Origin: Cladorrhinum sp. PSN259
Taxonomy: Eukaryota; Ascomycota; Sordariomycetes; Sordariales; Podosporaceae
Assembly (NCBI GenBank): GCA_033725935.1
Contig: MU867092.1
Coordinates: 62,001-126,000, forward strand
Direction: 5' to 3'
DNA length: 64,000 nt
In this document: piece after piece, positions 54,036 to 64,000 of the stretch
Layout of the letters: each line of letters opens with the position of its first letter
Numbering within the stretch: position 1 is the first letter of the stretch
Notes under the pieces: generated by a model
Told to the model about the DNA's origin: nothing
The model's input: only the letters and a program-made list of their open reading frames with translations
Database searches by the model: none
Made by a program: the position numbers and the translations under genes

Positions 54036-55714
54036 TCAACCGAATAAAGCACCACCTAACCGGATGGCAACTGTCTTTGTCTCGGTGTAGTTAGCCAAAG
54101 CCGCCTCACCGAGCTCACGGCCAATACCACTCTGAGCGAAGCCGCCGAATGGAGCTTGGTGGTGAAGATAGTTGTAGCCTAAATAATGATGGTCAGCTTC
54201 CTGTTGGAGAAGAAAAAAAGACTTGGAAAGACTTACAGTTGACCCAGACAGTGCCGGCACGCAGAGCATTGCTGACGCGGATAGCAGTGTTGAGGTCCTT
54301 GGTATGAACTGCTGCAGCAAGGCCATAAATTGTGTCGTGAGCATGGCCAATGACCTCATCCTCAGTGTCGAACTTGGCAATGGAGCAAACGGGGCCAAAG
54401 ATTTCCTCCTGCATGATCTTCATGTCGGGCTTGACGTTGGTGAAGATGGTTGGCTGGATGAAATAACCCTTGTCGCCATGACGCTCGCCACCGGTCTCGA
54501 TAGTGGCGCCCTCCTCCTTACCGGCCTTGATGTAGCCCATGATGCGATCGTATTGAAGCTGGCTTACTTGAGGGCCTTGGAAGGTCTCCTCGTGGAATGG
54601 GTCGCCAACCTTGTTCTCCTGTGCGCGCTTCTTGAAGGCCTCCACAAACTTGTCGTAGATGCCGGATTGCACGTAGATGCGAGAGCCGGCGCAGCAGCAC
54701 TGACCGTGGTTGTAGTAAATACCAAAGTTGACCCAGCTGATGGTCTGCTCGATATCGGCGTCGTTGAAGACAATGTTTGGCGACTTGCCACCGAGCTCGA
54801 GGGTGACCTTCTTCAGGTTAGAGGCAGCGGCAGCCTTCATGATGCTGCGGCCGACGAGAGTGGAGCCGGTAAAGGCAACCTTGTCGACGTCCATGTGTGA
54901 AGAGATGGCGGCACCAGCGGTCTTGCCGAAACCAGAGATGATGTTGAGGACTCCAGGAGGGAAACCAGCCTCCTTGACGAGCTGAGCAAAGACCAGTCCA
55001 GACAGAGGTGTTTGTTCGGCCGTCTTTAGGACGACTGTGTTACCGGTAGCCAGCGCGGGTCCGATCTTCCATGCCAGCATGAGAAGGGGAAAGTTCCACG
55101 GGATGATCTGACCGCAAACACCGATCTGACATGGCGACTTGATTAGCTTCGCCCTGCAATTCTTCGATAACAGTACATACCGGCTCTTGCCTGGTGTAGT
55201 GAAACATGTCGGGGGCAATGTCGAGCGTCTTGCCTTCAATCTTGTCTGCCCAACCAGCGTAGTACCGGATGCAGCCAACGACGGCGCCAACATCTCCCCG
55301 GGCCATAGTGATGGACTTGCCATTGTCGAGACACTCTACGGCAGCAAGGAGGTCGAGGTTCTTCTCGGCGAGATCCGCAAGCTTGAGGAGATATTTGCCA
55401 CGTTGTTGAGGGGTGGTCTGGCGCCAGGAACCCTCAAAGGCCTTCCGGGCAGCAGCGACAGCAATGTCGACATCCTTCTCGGTGGCCTCGTGCACGGAGC
55501 AGATGACCTCTTCGGTGGTGGGGTTGATGACCTCAAAGGTCTTTTTCTCAACACCCTCGACGAACTCGTTGTTGATGAAGCTGTGAACAGGTGAAGGAGA
55601 ACGGTGAGCTTACCCCTCAAATCTGTCGGGTGTTTGGATGTATGCTTACAGTCCGGTGGGTTGCTTGTAGGTGCCAGTGACTGGCGTCTTGAGCTCCTGG
55701 AAGACGTTGGACAT
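54036..55714 (-). CDS. NAD(P)+-dependent aldehyde dehydrogenase
   Basis: Oxidises aldehydes to acids; the close match to fungal AldA-type enzymes suggests acetaldehyde, but specificity is by homology only. The model is complement(join(54036..54178, 54237..55125, 55181..55580, 55650..55714)), 498 aa, exactly the usual length. All three introns (58, 55, 69 nt) keep phase. Key motifs: IIPWNFPLLMLAWKIGPALA, FTGSTLVGR, the general-base Glu in VTLELGGKSPNIVF, the catalytic Cys in NHGQCCCAGSR, and EEIFGPVCS; the C-terminus PFGGFAQSGIGRELGE is typical. There is no targeting peptide, so it is likely cytosolic. The gene has a GC-rich, codon-biased look, as for a well-expressed gene. Confidence 0.95.
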
Positions 55715-57684
55715 GGTAGCGATGATTATGGAGGCAAGATGGTGGAATTGGAGGATGAGAGAGGGAGAGCGGTCAAAAGATTGGATGATCCCCTGGCTGA
55801 TCTTATATGGGTAGGAACAAAGGAGGTGGGTAGCCACTACTGGTGATGCTGCAGTGGCGAGGGGTAGCTAACGTAGGAAGGTAGATACGGATAGTTCATC
55901 CCGGGCTCTCACCCCTTACCTTACCCCAACGGGCCAGTGGATATGCATGGAGAGCGGGGTTTGGGGGGGGATTCTCATGATGTGACAAGCTGTGCATGGT
56001 GGCATGGAAATGAGGACGGGGCACTTGATTTGCTGTGGGACATGCTTGCTCCACCCGAAACGATGACTTGCGGACGACAGAAGGATTCCCCAGTTCACCC
56101 CAGATTCCCGGGAAAATCCGAGCTCTTCCATCGGGCCGGCAAGAATGTCCTGTGACCAGTGGCCAAAGATAATTGAAAGAGAGGTTCGTCTGAAAAGGTG
56201 AAGGGGCGCCAGATTTGCAGGGTTTGTCCTATCCTTCCCCGCATCGCAAGTCAAGCTCGGAAACAAGACGTCAAACCCACCGAACCCCGCGAGCCCCGCC
56301 CAGATGGGGCGGCATGCTGTGTACTGTAAGCCGTGTTGAAGCGCTTCCTGTGTGACAAAAGTCCTTGCTTTCGATCTCGGCAGGCGATGCCAAGCTCAAT
56401 TGGGAATTCCGCGAAGCTAAGAAGTAGGGGCATGAAAGGAAAACGAAATTTCAGACGTCATGTAATGGACAAATGCTTGAATTACCCCGCATTGATCCGC
56501 ATCAAGACTGCGTTGCCAGACATTGGCATTCGAATTTGAGTTACCTCTCATCTTAACACACTAATACCTGGTGCCCTACAGTCCTAGAATATATCGGGTC
56601 CTCGGGATATTGTTGAGCGACATGGCGGAATCAGCAATATCAGCAAGTATTTCTATGCTGTTACACTCACTACCCAGGCAGTTTCCCCTAATAGCGGGAG
56701 GATAGGTAAGGTAGCCCGATTCATCCCCACGTGCAGATTCCCACCAAACCCCAGAACACGCCGCAAGCCCACTTACAGAATCCGGGGGTCATCGGCAATG
56801 ACAATCTCACAGTCGCAGCGGCGCCGTCTTATCATCCTCCGGGTGGCCGAGATCCTTCCCTCTCGCCGAGAGTGCTATATGTACATATAACGACCAAACA
56901 ATAGCTGAAGCATCATCAGGCCATATACTTCATAAGCACACGCTTGGTCCAGGCTTCTCGGTCGGTCTCGTGCGCACATGGTACCTTCGATTCGGGCCTT
57001 TCTATTGGGTTGAAACATTGGGGGGAAATGGATGTACTTTATTACATATCTGATCCTGGTAGGTATCAGGAACGGAACGTTCCTTCGGGACGACTCCAGC
57101 AATCTGCATCTTATCGCTGTTATGAAAACCTCGCTGGAATCTGTCCAATCATGTGCATCACATGCTGTCCAACAATTGCTCCATACTTGCATGGCTTGTT
57201 GTTCAGAAATGCAAACCACGGGTCAAGAAAGGCTTTACAAACGATCTTGCGAATCCTATGGATTCTTCATCATGCTGTTGTCTTTTGAATTTACTTATTG
57301 CGGCCGATTGGCTCTTGTTGGGGTATTCTGAGTTTTTGTTCCAGGTTTTGAAAATTTTGCAAAGCTTGTGTATCGGGACCTGGGGCAGAAAATAAGGGCA
57401 ACTTGGGGAGCTGGACGTCAGAAAATTTCTCCAACACCGTAGCAGCAACCACCGCCAACCACGATACCGCCCGCGCGGCCGTCCTAGAACCTGCGATAGC
57501 GCTCTCTCTGCAGATATCTAGAGAATACTAATTACATTGACCCTTGCAAATCCCATTTGGACGTTGTACCAACGCGAAAACCGCGATTGCTCGTGTTGCG
57601 GGGCACCCAGAGACCAATCATCTCCGGCCTGTCGCGTCGAGATCTCATGGGCTGCATCGTTGCACAGTGACTTGCAGATACACC
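55715..57684. promoter_or_regulatory. Divergent intergenic region, ALDH and TRF-like genes
   Basis: Nearly 2 kb head-to-head between two conserved genes, containing both promoters and leaders. There is a G run near 55962-55969. Frames at 56875-57448 show no domain. An in-frame upstream extension of the TRF-like gene exists to 57544 but the ATG at 57685 (CACCATGG) is better. Confidence 0.45.
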
Positions 57685-60600
57685 ATGGCCGACGCATCCC
57701 AGCTTGAAGCGGACCTTTTCGCTGCTCTCGCAAGAGCTTTACCAGCAGAGCCCGACAAGCCCACGCCGACGCCGGGTGATGCGTTACCCCCTCCCCAAAC
57801 CGAGTCCCAAGCCCGATTCCAGCAGCATGTCGTCGAGTCTATCCCAATACCATCACCTCCTCCCACTCGCCCCCCTCCTCCTCTGCCAGCTGAGACCGCG
57901 TCGCCAGTTCCATCCCAGCCGCCAATAGGTACAGCGGCAACAGCGATACCTCTCGCAGCTCCTGCAGTGGCATCGCCATCGCCTCTCACTCCGTCACCCT
58001 CGCCTGCTCCTCATGCTCCATCCCAACTGGCCACACATGCACCCGCTCCACCAACCTTGCCCGTGCCTGCCACAGCGCCTACACCACCAGCGATGCCCGC
58101 AACTTCTCAATTTCAGCGGCAACAATCCATTCCAACCACTGGCTCAACGCCTGCCACTGGTATCACGTATCCTCCGACGTCGACGACAGCAGCGTCACAA
58201 CCCACCCCGGTTACAAACTCCTTCGCGACCGATTCGCATTCAATGGCAGAACCAAGTTCCACGGCCCAAGGCTCTCCCTCGTTGCATTTCGCACAATTCA
58301 TCACCACATCCCAGCAACATGTCCCCCCTACATATCCACAACAAGAACCGGGAGCTTTAATTGCATATTCTCATGCTCCGGAATCCAGTTCGAAGCGCTC
58401 TCGTAGCCATGATCCTCTCGATGATCATAATGCGTCTCCCAAGCGAATCAAGAAAGAACCTGAGTCCATCGAACAAAAAGAAGGCGACAGTGACAAAGCG
58501 CATAATGATGTTAATGATGATTTGGGGGCGTTGCTTGAGGCTGAGCTGGCTCGTCATAGTGTTATCCAGTCGTCGATCCCAGCCGATGGCGATGTTGTAA
58601 TGCACGGTACAGATGACTTGCAGGCGCCGGTCGCCACTTCTGTTGCCAATCGCGTTAGCAACGAGCTCGAAAAGACTGCCAACAAAATTATCAAGGCTTC
58701 CAGTAACCCGATCTACATAATGCGTTCCATGAGCCTACCGGTGCTGGGAAATGTGGCTGTTCAGCTTCTAGTTCGACTGTCGCAGCAGTCTCGAGCCGAG
58801 ACGGAGGCGCTTCTGACAGATAGGAACTCGGACTTTCGCAAAGCATATGATCTTTTGCGGGACGTATTTGGCCCTACCAAAAAGATATTCTCAGACTCGC
58901 CGCTCTTGTCTGCAGACGAGCTTGAAATCACTGACTCGGAAGACAGGGAAACTGTCCGGATGTCAAACCTTGCAGCAATAGCGCTAAGTGCGTTTGGTGC
59001 TAACGACATTCTTCTCAAAGATGTTCATGACAATTTTTTCACCGTTTTTATTCCGGAGGAATGGGAGTACAAGGATTCACTGACGGATCTTTTTCTCTCA
59101 ATAAAAACACGACTTTATTGGGATTCCCAAGAGACCGAAGACGGTTCATCGGTGATGGAGTTGCTGGAAAACTTGTTTCCGGTCAACTTTGACGAGTCTT
59201 TGAAGCAGCGAACCGGTGACCTCCTTTTGAATCCCGAAGAGGAGCGGCTCGTGGATCAAGTCAGGAAGCGCAGGGAACAGTTGATTCAATGCGCCGAAAA
59301 TCAGGTCCTAAGAGAATCCTTGGAGAAATTGAACTCTGCGGAAACAGTCATGGACCATCTTACTGTCTTCCTACAAGACAATCTTGGCGTTGTTATCGAT
59401 TATGCCGAGAAGTATGGGGTCAACATTCCTCTTAGTGAGGAGGACGCGATGTCTTTGCAGATGTCGGGGGCGATAGAACAGAAGCAAGAGAACGATCCGG
59501 AAGACAGCCTGACAGCTCTCTTGCAATCGGAAGCGGAACAATCGAGTGCACTTGAACCAGATCGCGATCATCTGAGTAGACTCATAGAGCAAGCCTTGAA
59601 CAACAACACCGACATACCAAGAGAGTCTCCCGAGGTTCAGCATACTGTCAATGAGGTGTCGAGCATCGATCCCTCAGACTTGGCAAACTTCATCTCTGAA
59701 CAGTTCAAGAACACTCTCGAAGAGCCCCATGGGCTTCCCAGCAGCTCAACAACATCGTTTGCGCCGGAATTCAATGAGTCAAATCATGGTAATATCTCTG
59801 CCCAGTATGCAATGGACGAAAACTTACCGTTTCCTACAGTGATGCACCCGCAATATATGAACCAACCAAATCAGCAGCAATCATCACCATATCAGTCATT
59901 TACCCAAAACTCGGCCCCGGCTCCCACGACGACAGGTGCGCCAGGCGAGCATCTACCACCTCACCAGTCGCTACCGACAGCGGCCCTATACGAGAAAGCT
60001 CGCCAGGCGGCGGTGGCGAAAACTTCTACTTCGTCACGCAGAGAAGGTTTGCATTCCACTCGGCGACCGTGGACCCCTGAGGAAGAAAAGGCACTCATGG
60101 CTGGTTTGGACATGGTTAAAGGCCCTCATTGGAGTCAGATCCTCGGCCTTTTTGGGCCAAATGGCACGATATCTGATATCCTCAAAGAGAGAACTCAGGT
60201 CCAGTTAAAAGACAAGGCGAGGAATCTCAAGCTTTTCTTCCTCAAGACCAACTCGGAGATGCCGTTTTATCTCCAAAGCGTTACTGGCGAACTTAAGACT
60301 CGCGCTCCTACTCAGGCTGCTAGAAAAGAGGCAGAGGAGAGAGCCCGTCAAAATCAGGAAGAGGAACAGGCTAGGGTTCAAGGCATCATGACCCTTGCGG
60401 GAGGCCTTCAGAATAATCATCACCATGTCGCGAATGCTCGGCTCGCTAGTTCGCCAGTCCCTCGAGGCAGTCCGGCGACTCCTGGTGTTGGCGGAACCCA
60501 TGGGAATATGGCAACGGCGCCTTCCCCATCAACTGCAGGTATTCATCCTCAGCCTCCAGTACCCATCTCTCCTATGGTCAAGACCGAGCCGTTGGACCAT

Positions 60601-61215
60601 CATTCGATGCCTAAGGTCACGACATTTCCTCCAATACAGCCAGCCCCGGCTCCAGCGTCGGTTGCTGGTCAGCAAGTGCAGCCACTTGTCAAGCCCCAAT
60701 TGCCACCTTTGCAACCGCAGCCGTCACCTACACATAATCAACATTCACAGCCACAGCAGCAACAGCAATTACATCAAAATCAATACCAACAGCCCCGCCA
60801 GCATCAACAGCAACAGACTCACCAACCTCAGCAGCAACATCAGCAGCAGCCCCCGGAAATCCATCAGCCACACCATCCGCAGCAGCACTTGCAACCGCAA
60901 ACTCAGGCCCAGATTCAGACTCCGACGCAAGGGCCAGCCAATTCTCAGAACTCCCAGTCAGGTCAGGCATCTTCGGTTTCTTCACACCCATCTCAACAAC
61001 TCCATGGCCAAGCGCCAGCGCAAGCTGCTGCAACAAGTATTAACCACGCGCCAACCTTCACTCTTCCGATCCCACCCAACCATCACTCGACACCGGACCA
61101 TGCCCAAGATTCAACCCTGTATGATGCTTTGACGGCAGCCATTGCCAGTGCCGATCAGAACCAGAACCATACTAGCGCTTCCATAGCTGTGTCGACGGAG
61201 GGGACAAGAAATTAG
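57685..61215 (+). CDS. TBF1: Telobox Myb/TRF-like protein (Tbf1-type)
   Basis: Single-exon 1176-aa protein. The N-terminal 300 residues are Pro/Ala/Ser-rich; residues about 330-560 resemble the TRF-homology dimerisation domain (NPIYIMRSMSLPVLGNVAVQ onward); residues about 795-850 are a Myb/SANT domain (RRPWTPEEEKALMAGLDMV, GPHWSQIL) ending in a telobox-like helix, TQVQLKDKARNLKLFFLK, where TRF/Tbf1 proteins have VDLKDKWRN. After it come a coiled, Arg/Glu-rich helix and a long Pro/Gln/His tail (about 1018-1092). This architecture is that of Tbf1/Taz1/TRF relatives, which bind TTAGGG-type repeats at telomeres or promoters. Start chosen at the Met with CACCATGG. Tbf1 versus another TRF-like paralogue is not settled. 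Confidence 0.82.
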   Translation: MADASQLEADLFAALARALPAEPDKPTPTPGDALPPPQTESQARFQQHVVESIPIPSPPPTRPPPPLPAETASPVPSQPPIGTAATAIPLAAPAVASPSPLTPSPSPAPHAPSQLATHAPAPPTLPVPATAPTPPAMPATSQFQRQQSIPTTGSTPATGITYPPTSTTAASQPTPVTNSFATDSHSMAEPSSTAQGSPSLHFAQFITTSQQHVPPTYPQQEPGALIAYSHAPESSSKRSRSHDPLDDHNASPKRIKKEPESIEQKEGDSDKAHNDVNDDLGALLEAELARHSVIQSSIPADGDVVMHGTDDLQAPVATSVANRVSNELEKTANKIIKASSNPIYIMRSMSLPVLGNVAVQLLVRLSQQSRAETEALLTDRNSDFRKAYDLLRDVFGPTKKIFSDSPLLSADELEITDSEDRETVRMSNLAAIALSAFGANDILLKDVHDNFFTVFIPEEWEYKDSLTDLFLSIKTRLYWDSQETEDGSSVMELLENLFPVNFDESLKQRTGDLLLNPEEERLVDQVRKRREQLIQCAENQVLRESLEKLNSAETVMDHLTVFLQDNLGVVIDYAEKYGVNIPLSEEDAMSLQMSGAIEQKQENDPEDSLTALLQSEAEQSSALEPDRDHLSRLIEQALNNNTDIPRESPEVQHTVNEVSSIDPSDLANFISEQFKNTLEEPHGLPSSSTTSFAPEFNESNHGNISAQYAMDENLPFPTVMHPQYMNQPNQQQSSPYQSFTQNSAPAPTTTGAPGEHLPPHQSLPTAALYEKARQAAVAKTSTSSRREGLHSTRRPWTPEEEKALMAGLDMVKGPHWSQILGLFGPNGTISDILKERTQVQLKDKARNLKLFFLKTNSEMPFYLQSVTGELKTRAPTQAARKEAEERARQNQEEEQARVQGIMTLAGGLQNNHHHVANARLASSPVPRGSPATPGVGGTHGNMATAPSPSTAGIHPQPPVPISPMVKTEPLDHHSMPKVTTFPPIQPAPAPASVAGQQVQPLVKPQLPPLQPQPSPTHNQHSQPQQQQQLHQNQYQQPRQHQQQQTHQPQQQHQQQPPEIHQPHHPQQHLQPQTQAQIQTPTQGPANSQNSQSGQASSVSSHPSQQLHGQAPAQAAATSINHAPTFTLPIPPNHHSTPDHAQDSTLYDALTAAIASADQNQNHTSASIAVSTEGTRN

Positions 61216-62300
61216 CTATGGAAACTTTCCTCAAATTTCACAGTATTTATTGTTCAAAGAGGCGTTCATACCTGGTGTTGGTTGGCGGCGCTTCTTACCA
61301 CGGTTTTCGAAAAGGTCTTCAGGGATACCACTGGGTGAAATATTTTTTGAGAGGGTGCACTGACTCAGACAGTGCCACATTAGCGGACATAATGGGAGGC
61401 CTCTAGGGATTTTGTTTAAGCGTTTCATAAAATATTTATACCTTTTTGTATTCTGCATATGTGAGGAAGCGCAAAAAGACCGGCGTTTAGCAGACCATGG
61501 AGCTTATATCGGGAGCTTATATCGAGAGCGTATTAATGCCACACGTGTTTTGTACAGTTGTGGCGGCTCAGAGACTCTAACGTATGTGTCGGGGATGGGT
61601 TTTTGTCGTTGTGTTCTTGACTTTCTCAAGGACGGTGGTTATATGCGTTGAGGTTAAGATGAGTAATTGTTTTAAGCTGGTTTACCTCAGCGTGGGTATG
61701 TTTATATTCAATATCAATCAGCTACGAAGAAAAATAAATGGAAGGCTCCGTTTCCATAGAATAATGCTGCTACCTCGAGAAAAGACTACGTGATTACATG
61801 GGTGGAACGCAGTGGTCAGGGGGGGGGGGGGGTTTAGGGGTAAAAGTGGGGCAAGTAAACAAAACTTTGGTGACCCCCCTTACAATTACATACATCTATT
61901 AACTTAAAAAATATTGTTATCCGTTGAACTGGTCTGGTCTGGCTTTGACTCAAGCCAAGATGATTTTGGGTGATAAAGTGTGTGTGACAGTTTATACCAG
62001 TTGTTTCTTTATGTCCTGGTCTTACGCACTGATCATCATTGTTGAAATTTTTATTTGTCGTACTTTGGAGTTCCCATATCAACACAGTTGCTACCTTTTG
62101 TCTATCTACGCTATAACTGCCATCTCTGCTCAAGGTGTCAAAGCGAAATCGCTATCCCACTGCCCCTAATACACTAGATCCGTCGCACTTATCCCCGAAA
62201 CAACGCCCAGTATACTCCCAGAATGATCTAGACTCCAAGGACATGATTATGAGTGATTCGGGATATGGGTTCCATTGAGAAACTAGAGCGTTCGCCCTCC
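61216..62300. other. Intergenic, convergent 3' ends
   Basis: About 1.1 kb between convergent genes. It includes a G run of about 14 (61819-61832) and a near-duplicate GAGCTTATATCG at about 61499-61525. No gene recognised; likely two 3' UTRs. Confidence 0.5.
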
Positions 62301-64000
62301 TCACGCAGCATTCGTGGCAGCCGGGGTAGATCCCGATCCAGAACCAGAACCCCCTCCATCTTTATCCTTTCCACCACCCTCCTTTGGCTCCCTGTGGCTT
62401 GTTCCTCGCCCTCTATGTTGTCGCTTGCGCTTTGGTGCTCCTTGCGACTGCCCTTCACCCACAGGCTTCTCGCCCGTTGACGTAGCCGCTGGAGTGCTGC
62501 CTGAAGCTGCAGCCGAGGGCGGAGCTTGCGAGTTGCTAGCAGCGGCAGCAGATGCTGCTGGATTTTTTCCTTGGCTCTGACCTTGATCTTGACCAGATCC
62601 TCCTCCGCCACCACTACCACCGGCGCCTTTCTTAGCCAGCTCCTTTCGCTCCAGCACTTGGACGGTAGCCTGAGCAACAGTAATTGGGCTGGAAGCCATA
62701 GCCTTGACCAGACTCTCGTGGTTTGCAAAGTCTACATACGCAAACCCCTTCTTGCGGTCAATATCCACGGATGTCACTGGTCCAAAGGCAGACATGGCCT
62801 CTTTGAGTAGAGCATCTGTGACTCCCTGGGAATGGTTGGCATGCTTGATGAAAGCCCGTGTTGCTCCAGAACTGGGCGCAGGGGCGACTTTATTCTTATT
62901 GGACCCTCCTCCCTGCTTCTGTGTTGATGCTTTAGGTGCAGCAGGTGCTGAGGCTGGACCGGCAGCCGACGATTGTGCTGTGGGAGGTTGTGCAGGAGCA
63001 GATCGAGTCGCGGGAGTTGATCCGCGCTGAGATTGAGATTGTGCCGAAGGCTGCGAATCCTTCTTTTTCAACAGGACAACAGGCGGTTTTGCAACCACGG
63101 GTGCTGGAGATGCCTTTTCAGTTGCTTTCTCTGGCTTGCTACTGCCCTCCACCTTGCCTTTACCGCTCTCCTCGCCACCACCACCGCGTCTCCTATTGCG
63201 AGATCTGCCAGACCCAGAACCAGACCCAGAAGCGTTCTGTTGTTGTTGTTGTTGACCCTTGGCAGTATTTGACGATGCCGTAGCCTCTGCAGAACGTGCC
63301 GTCGGTGCGGATGCAGACGCTGTCGGGATATTTTCCTTAGCAGCGGAGTCCTTTGCAGAGCCGCCCTTGGCCTCCTTGACTTCCTTCGTCTCCTTGGCGT
63401 CTTTAGCTGAATCTTGTCGAGATCTGCGAGGTGTGTTGTTTTGAGTAAGACCAAGCAAGTCGCGTTGCAGAATCTTGGCTGCCGCTAAGATGCCGCCTTT
63501 GCGCCTTGATGAACCTTCCGAGCTGGCTGCCGGTGTACTCGATTGTGCACTCTGCTTGACCTGTGCCGCAACAGCTTTAGCAGCCTCGGCGGCAGCTTCT
63601 GTCGCGGCAGCAGCCTTCTTGCTCAGAATCTTGATTGACTCTTTGGGTCTCTCGGGCGCCTTTTCGACGGCCCTCTCCTTGTCACGCTCCCTGTCCCTAT
63701 CCCTTTCTCTTTCAGATCGACTCTCCCTAGTCCTCTTCTTGGGTTCCTCAGGAGCAGCAGCAGCTGCCTTGCCCTTCCCTCCCTGCGACTGTGACTCCTG
63801 CCTCCCATGCTTCGCAGTCTTGGTTGCCGCCAGCTCCTTCGCCTTGGCGGCCTTTCTTTCCTTCAGGTATTCGATGAGGGGTGTTGTCGTGGTCTTTTCA
63901 ATCTTGGCGGTATCCTCTGTGGTTTGCTCAGCAGCATCCGATGCCTCCTTAGCGGTGTCGGGATTGGCAAGGATTTCCAGAAATGTCATAAACTCTGGGT
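62301..64000 (-). CDS. UPF3: UPF3-like nonsense-mediated decay factor, C-terminal part
   Basis: 5' end lies beyond the right edge; about 565 residues are visible, beginning PEFMTFLEILANPDTAKE, which follows the Smg4/UPF3 domain in fungal proteins. The remainder is low-complexity: Ala/Lys-rich, an Arg-Asp/Arg-Glu stretch (RERDRDRERDKERAVE), a poly-Gln patch, Ser/Gly repeats. A second RRM-type fold follows at about visible residues 377-450: TRAFIKHANHSQGVTDALL and KKGFAYVDFANHESLVKAM, with the RNP-1-like KGFAYVDF. The tail is basic and Gly-rich. UPF3 recruits UPF2/UPF1 to aberrant mRNAs. The call rests on the FLEILANP region and the C-terminal RRM known from Pezizomycotina UPF3 proteins; the core domain is not visible here. 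Confidence 0.8.
   Translation of the reverse strand, partial: PEFMTFLEILANPDTAKEASDAAEQTTEDTAKIEKTTTTPLIEYLKERKAAKAKELAATKTAKHGRQESQSQGGKGKAAAAAPEEPKKRTRESRSERERDRDRERDKERAVEKAPERPKESIKILSKKAAAATEAAAEAAKAVAAQVKQSAQSSTPAASSEGSSRRKGGILAAAKILQRDLLGLTQNNTPRRSRQDSAKDAKETKEVKEAKGGSAKDSAAKENIPTASASAPTARSAEATASSNTAKGQQQQQQNASGSGSGSGRSRNRRRGGGGEESGKGKVEGSSKPEKATEKASPAPVVAKPPVVLLKKKDSQPSAQSQSQRGSTPATRSAPAQPPTAQSSAAGPASAPAAPKASTQKQGGGSNKNKVAPAPSSGATRAFIKHANHSQGVTDALLKEAMSAFGPVTSVDIDRKKGFAYVDFANHESLVKAMASSPITVAQATVQVLERKELAKKGAGGSGGGGGSGQDQGQSQGKNPAASAAAASNSQAPPSAAASGSTPAATSTGEKPVGEGQSQGAPKRKRQHRGRGTSHREPKEGGGKDKDGGGSGSGSGSTPAATNAA

Noticed and set aside
54223..54900. 225-codon plus-strand frame
   Set aside because: Antisense shadow of the aldehyde dehydrogenase, produced by strong third-position bias.
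1..64000. CRISPR arrays, operons, riboswitches, ribosome-binding sites
   Set aside because: The DNA is eukaryotic nuclear; no regularly spaced repeats of the CRISPR kind were seen, and bacterial signals do not apply.

Overview
The window is nuclear DNA of a filamentous ascomycete (Pezizomycotina). The evidence is short spliceosomal introns (about 50-110 nt, GT..AG, often with a CTAAC-type branch site), typical fungal gene families (HET, NLR-like STAND protein, LysM, DMATS prenyltransferase, heme-thiolate peroxidase) and a single 5S rRNA gene lying outside any rDNA array. I cannot place it below subphylum from the sequence alone. Intron/exon models were built by hand from splice motifs, reading phase and family similarity.

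Layout. (1) 1-6.0 kb holds housekeeping genes: the 3' part of VPS11, a mitochondrial lipoate-protein ligase (AIM22 type) and chorismate synthase ARO2; the last two are divergent. (2) 6.2-32 kb looks accessory. It holds a HET protein with two WW-like modules, a secreted LysM protein, a transposon-scarred stretch with two related fold-back (MITE-like) elements, an unnamed membrane-anchored protein, a secreted ADP-ribosyltransferase-like protein, an RNA 3'-phosphate cyclase-like protein, a TauD-like dioxygenase, GDP-mannose 4,6-dehydratase, a five-exon NB-ARC/TPR (NLR-like) protein, an AsaB/CmcJ-type hydroxylase/desaturase and an unnamed seven-exon fungal protein. (3) 32-40 kb has a MUP1-like methionine permease, a small gene with no visible start, a secreted heme-thiolate peroxidase whose stop codon lies in a 26-bp tandem repeat, and a stand-alone aromatic prenyltransferase. 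(4) 40-54 kb is gene-poor: one 5S rRNA gene, one small conserved Cys-containing protein and one polytopic membrane protein. (5) 54-64 kb returns to conserved genes: aldehyde dehydrogenase, a Tbf1/TRF-like telobox Myb protein, and the C-terminal part of UPF3, which runs off the right edge.

How it fits together. There is no single pathway cluster. The accessory block is rich in families tied to non-self recognition or host contact (HET, NLR-like, LysM, ART-like). The single secondary-metabolism enzymes (DMATS, AsaB-like, peroxidase) are scattered with no synthase beside them. Five predicted introns are multiples of three and free of stops, so plain ORF calling would read through them.
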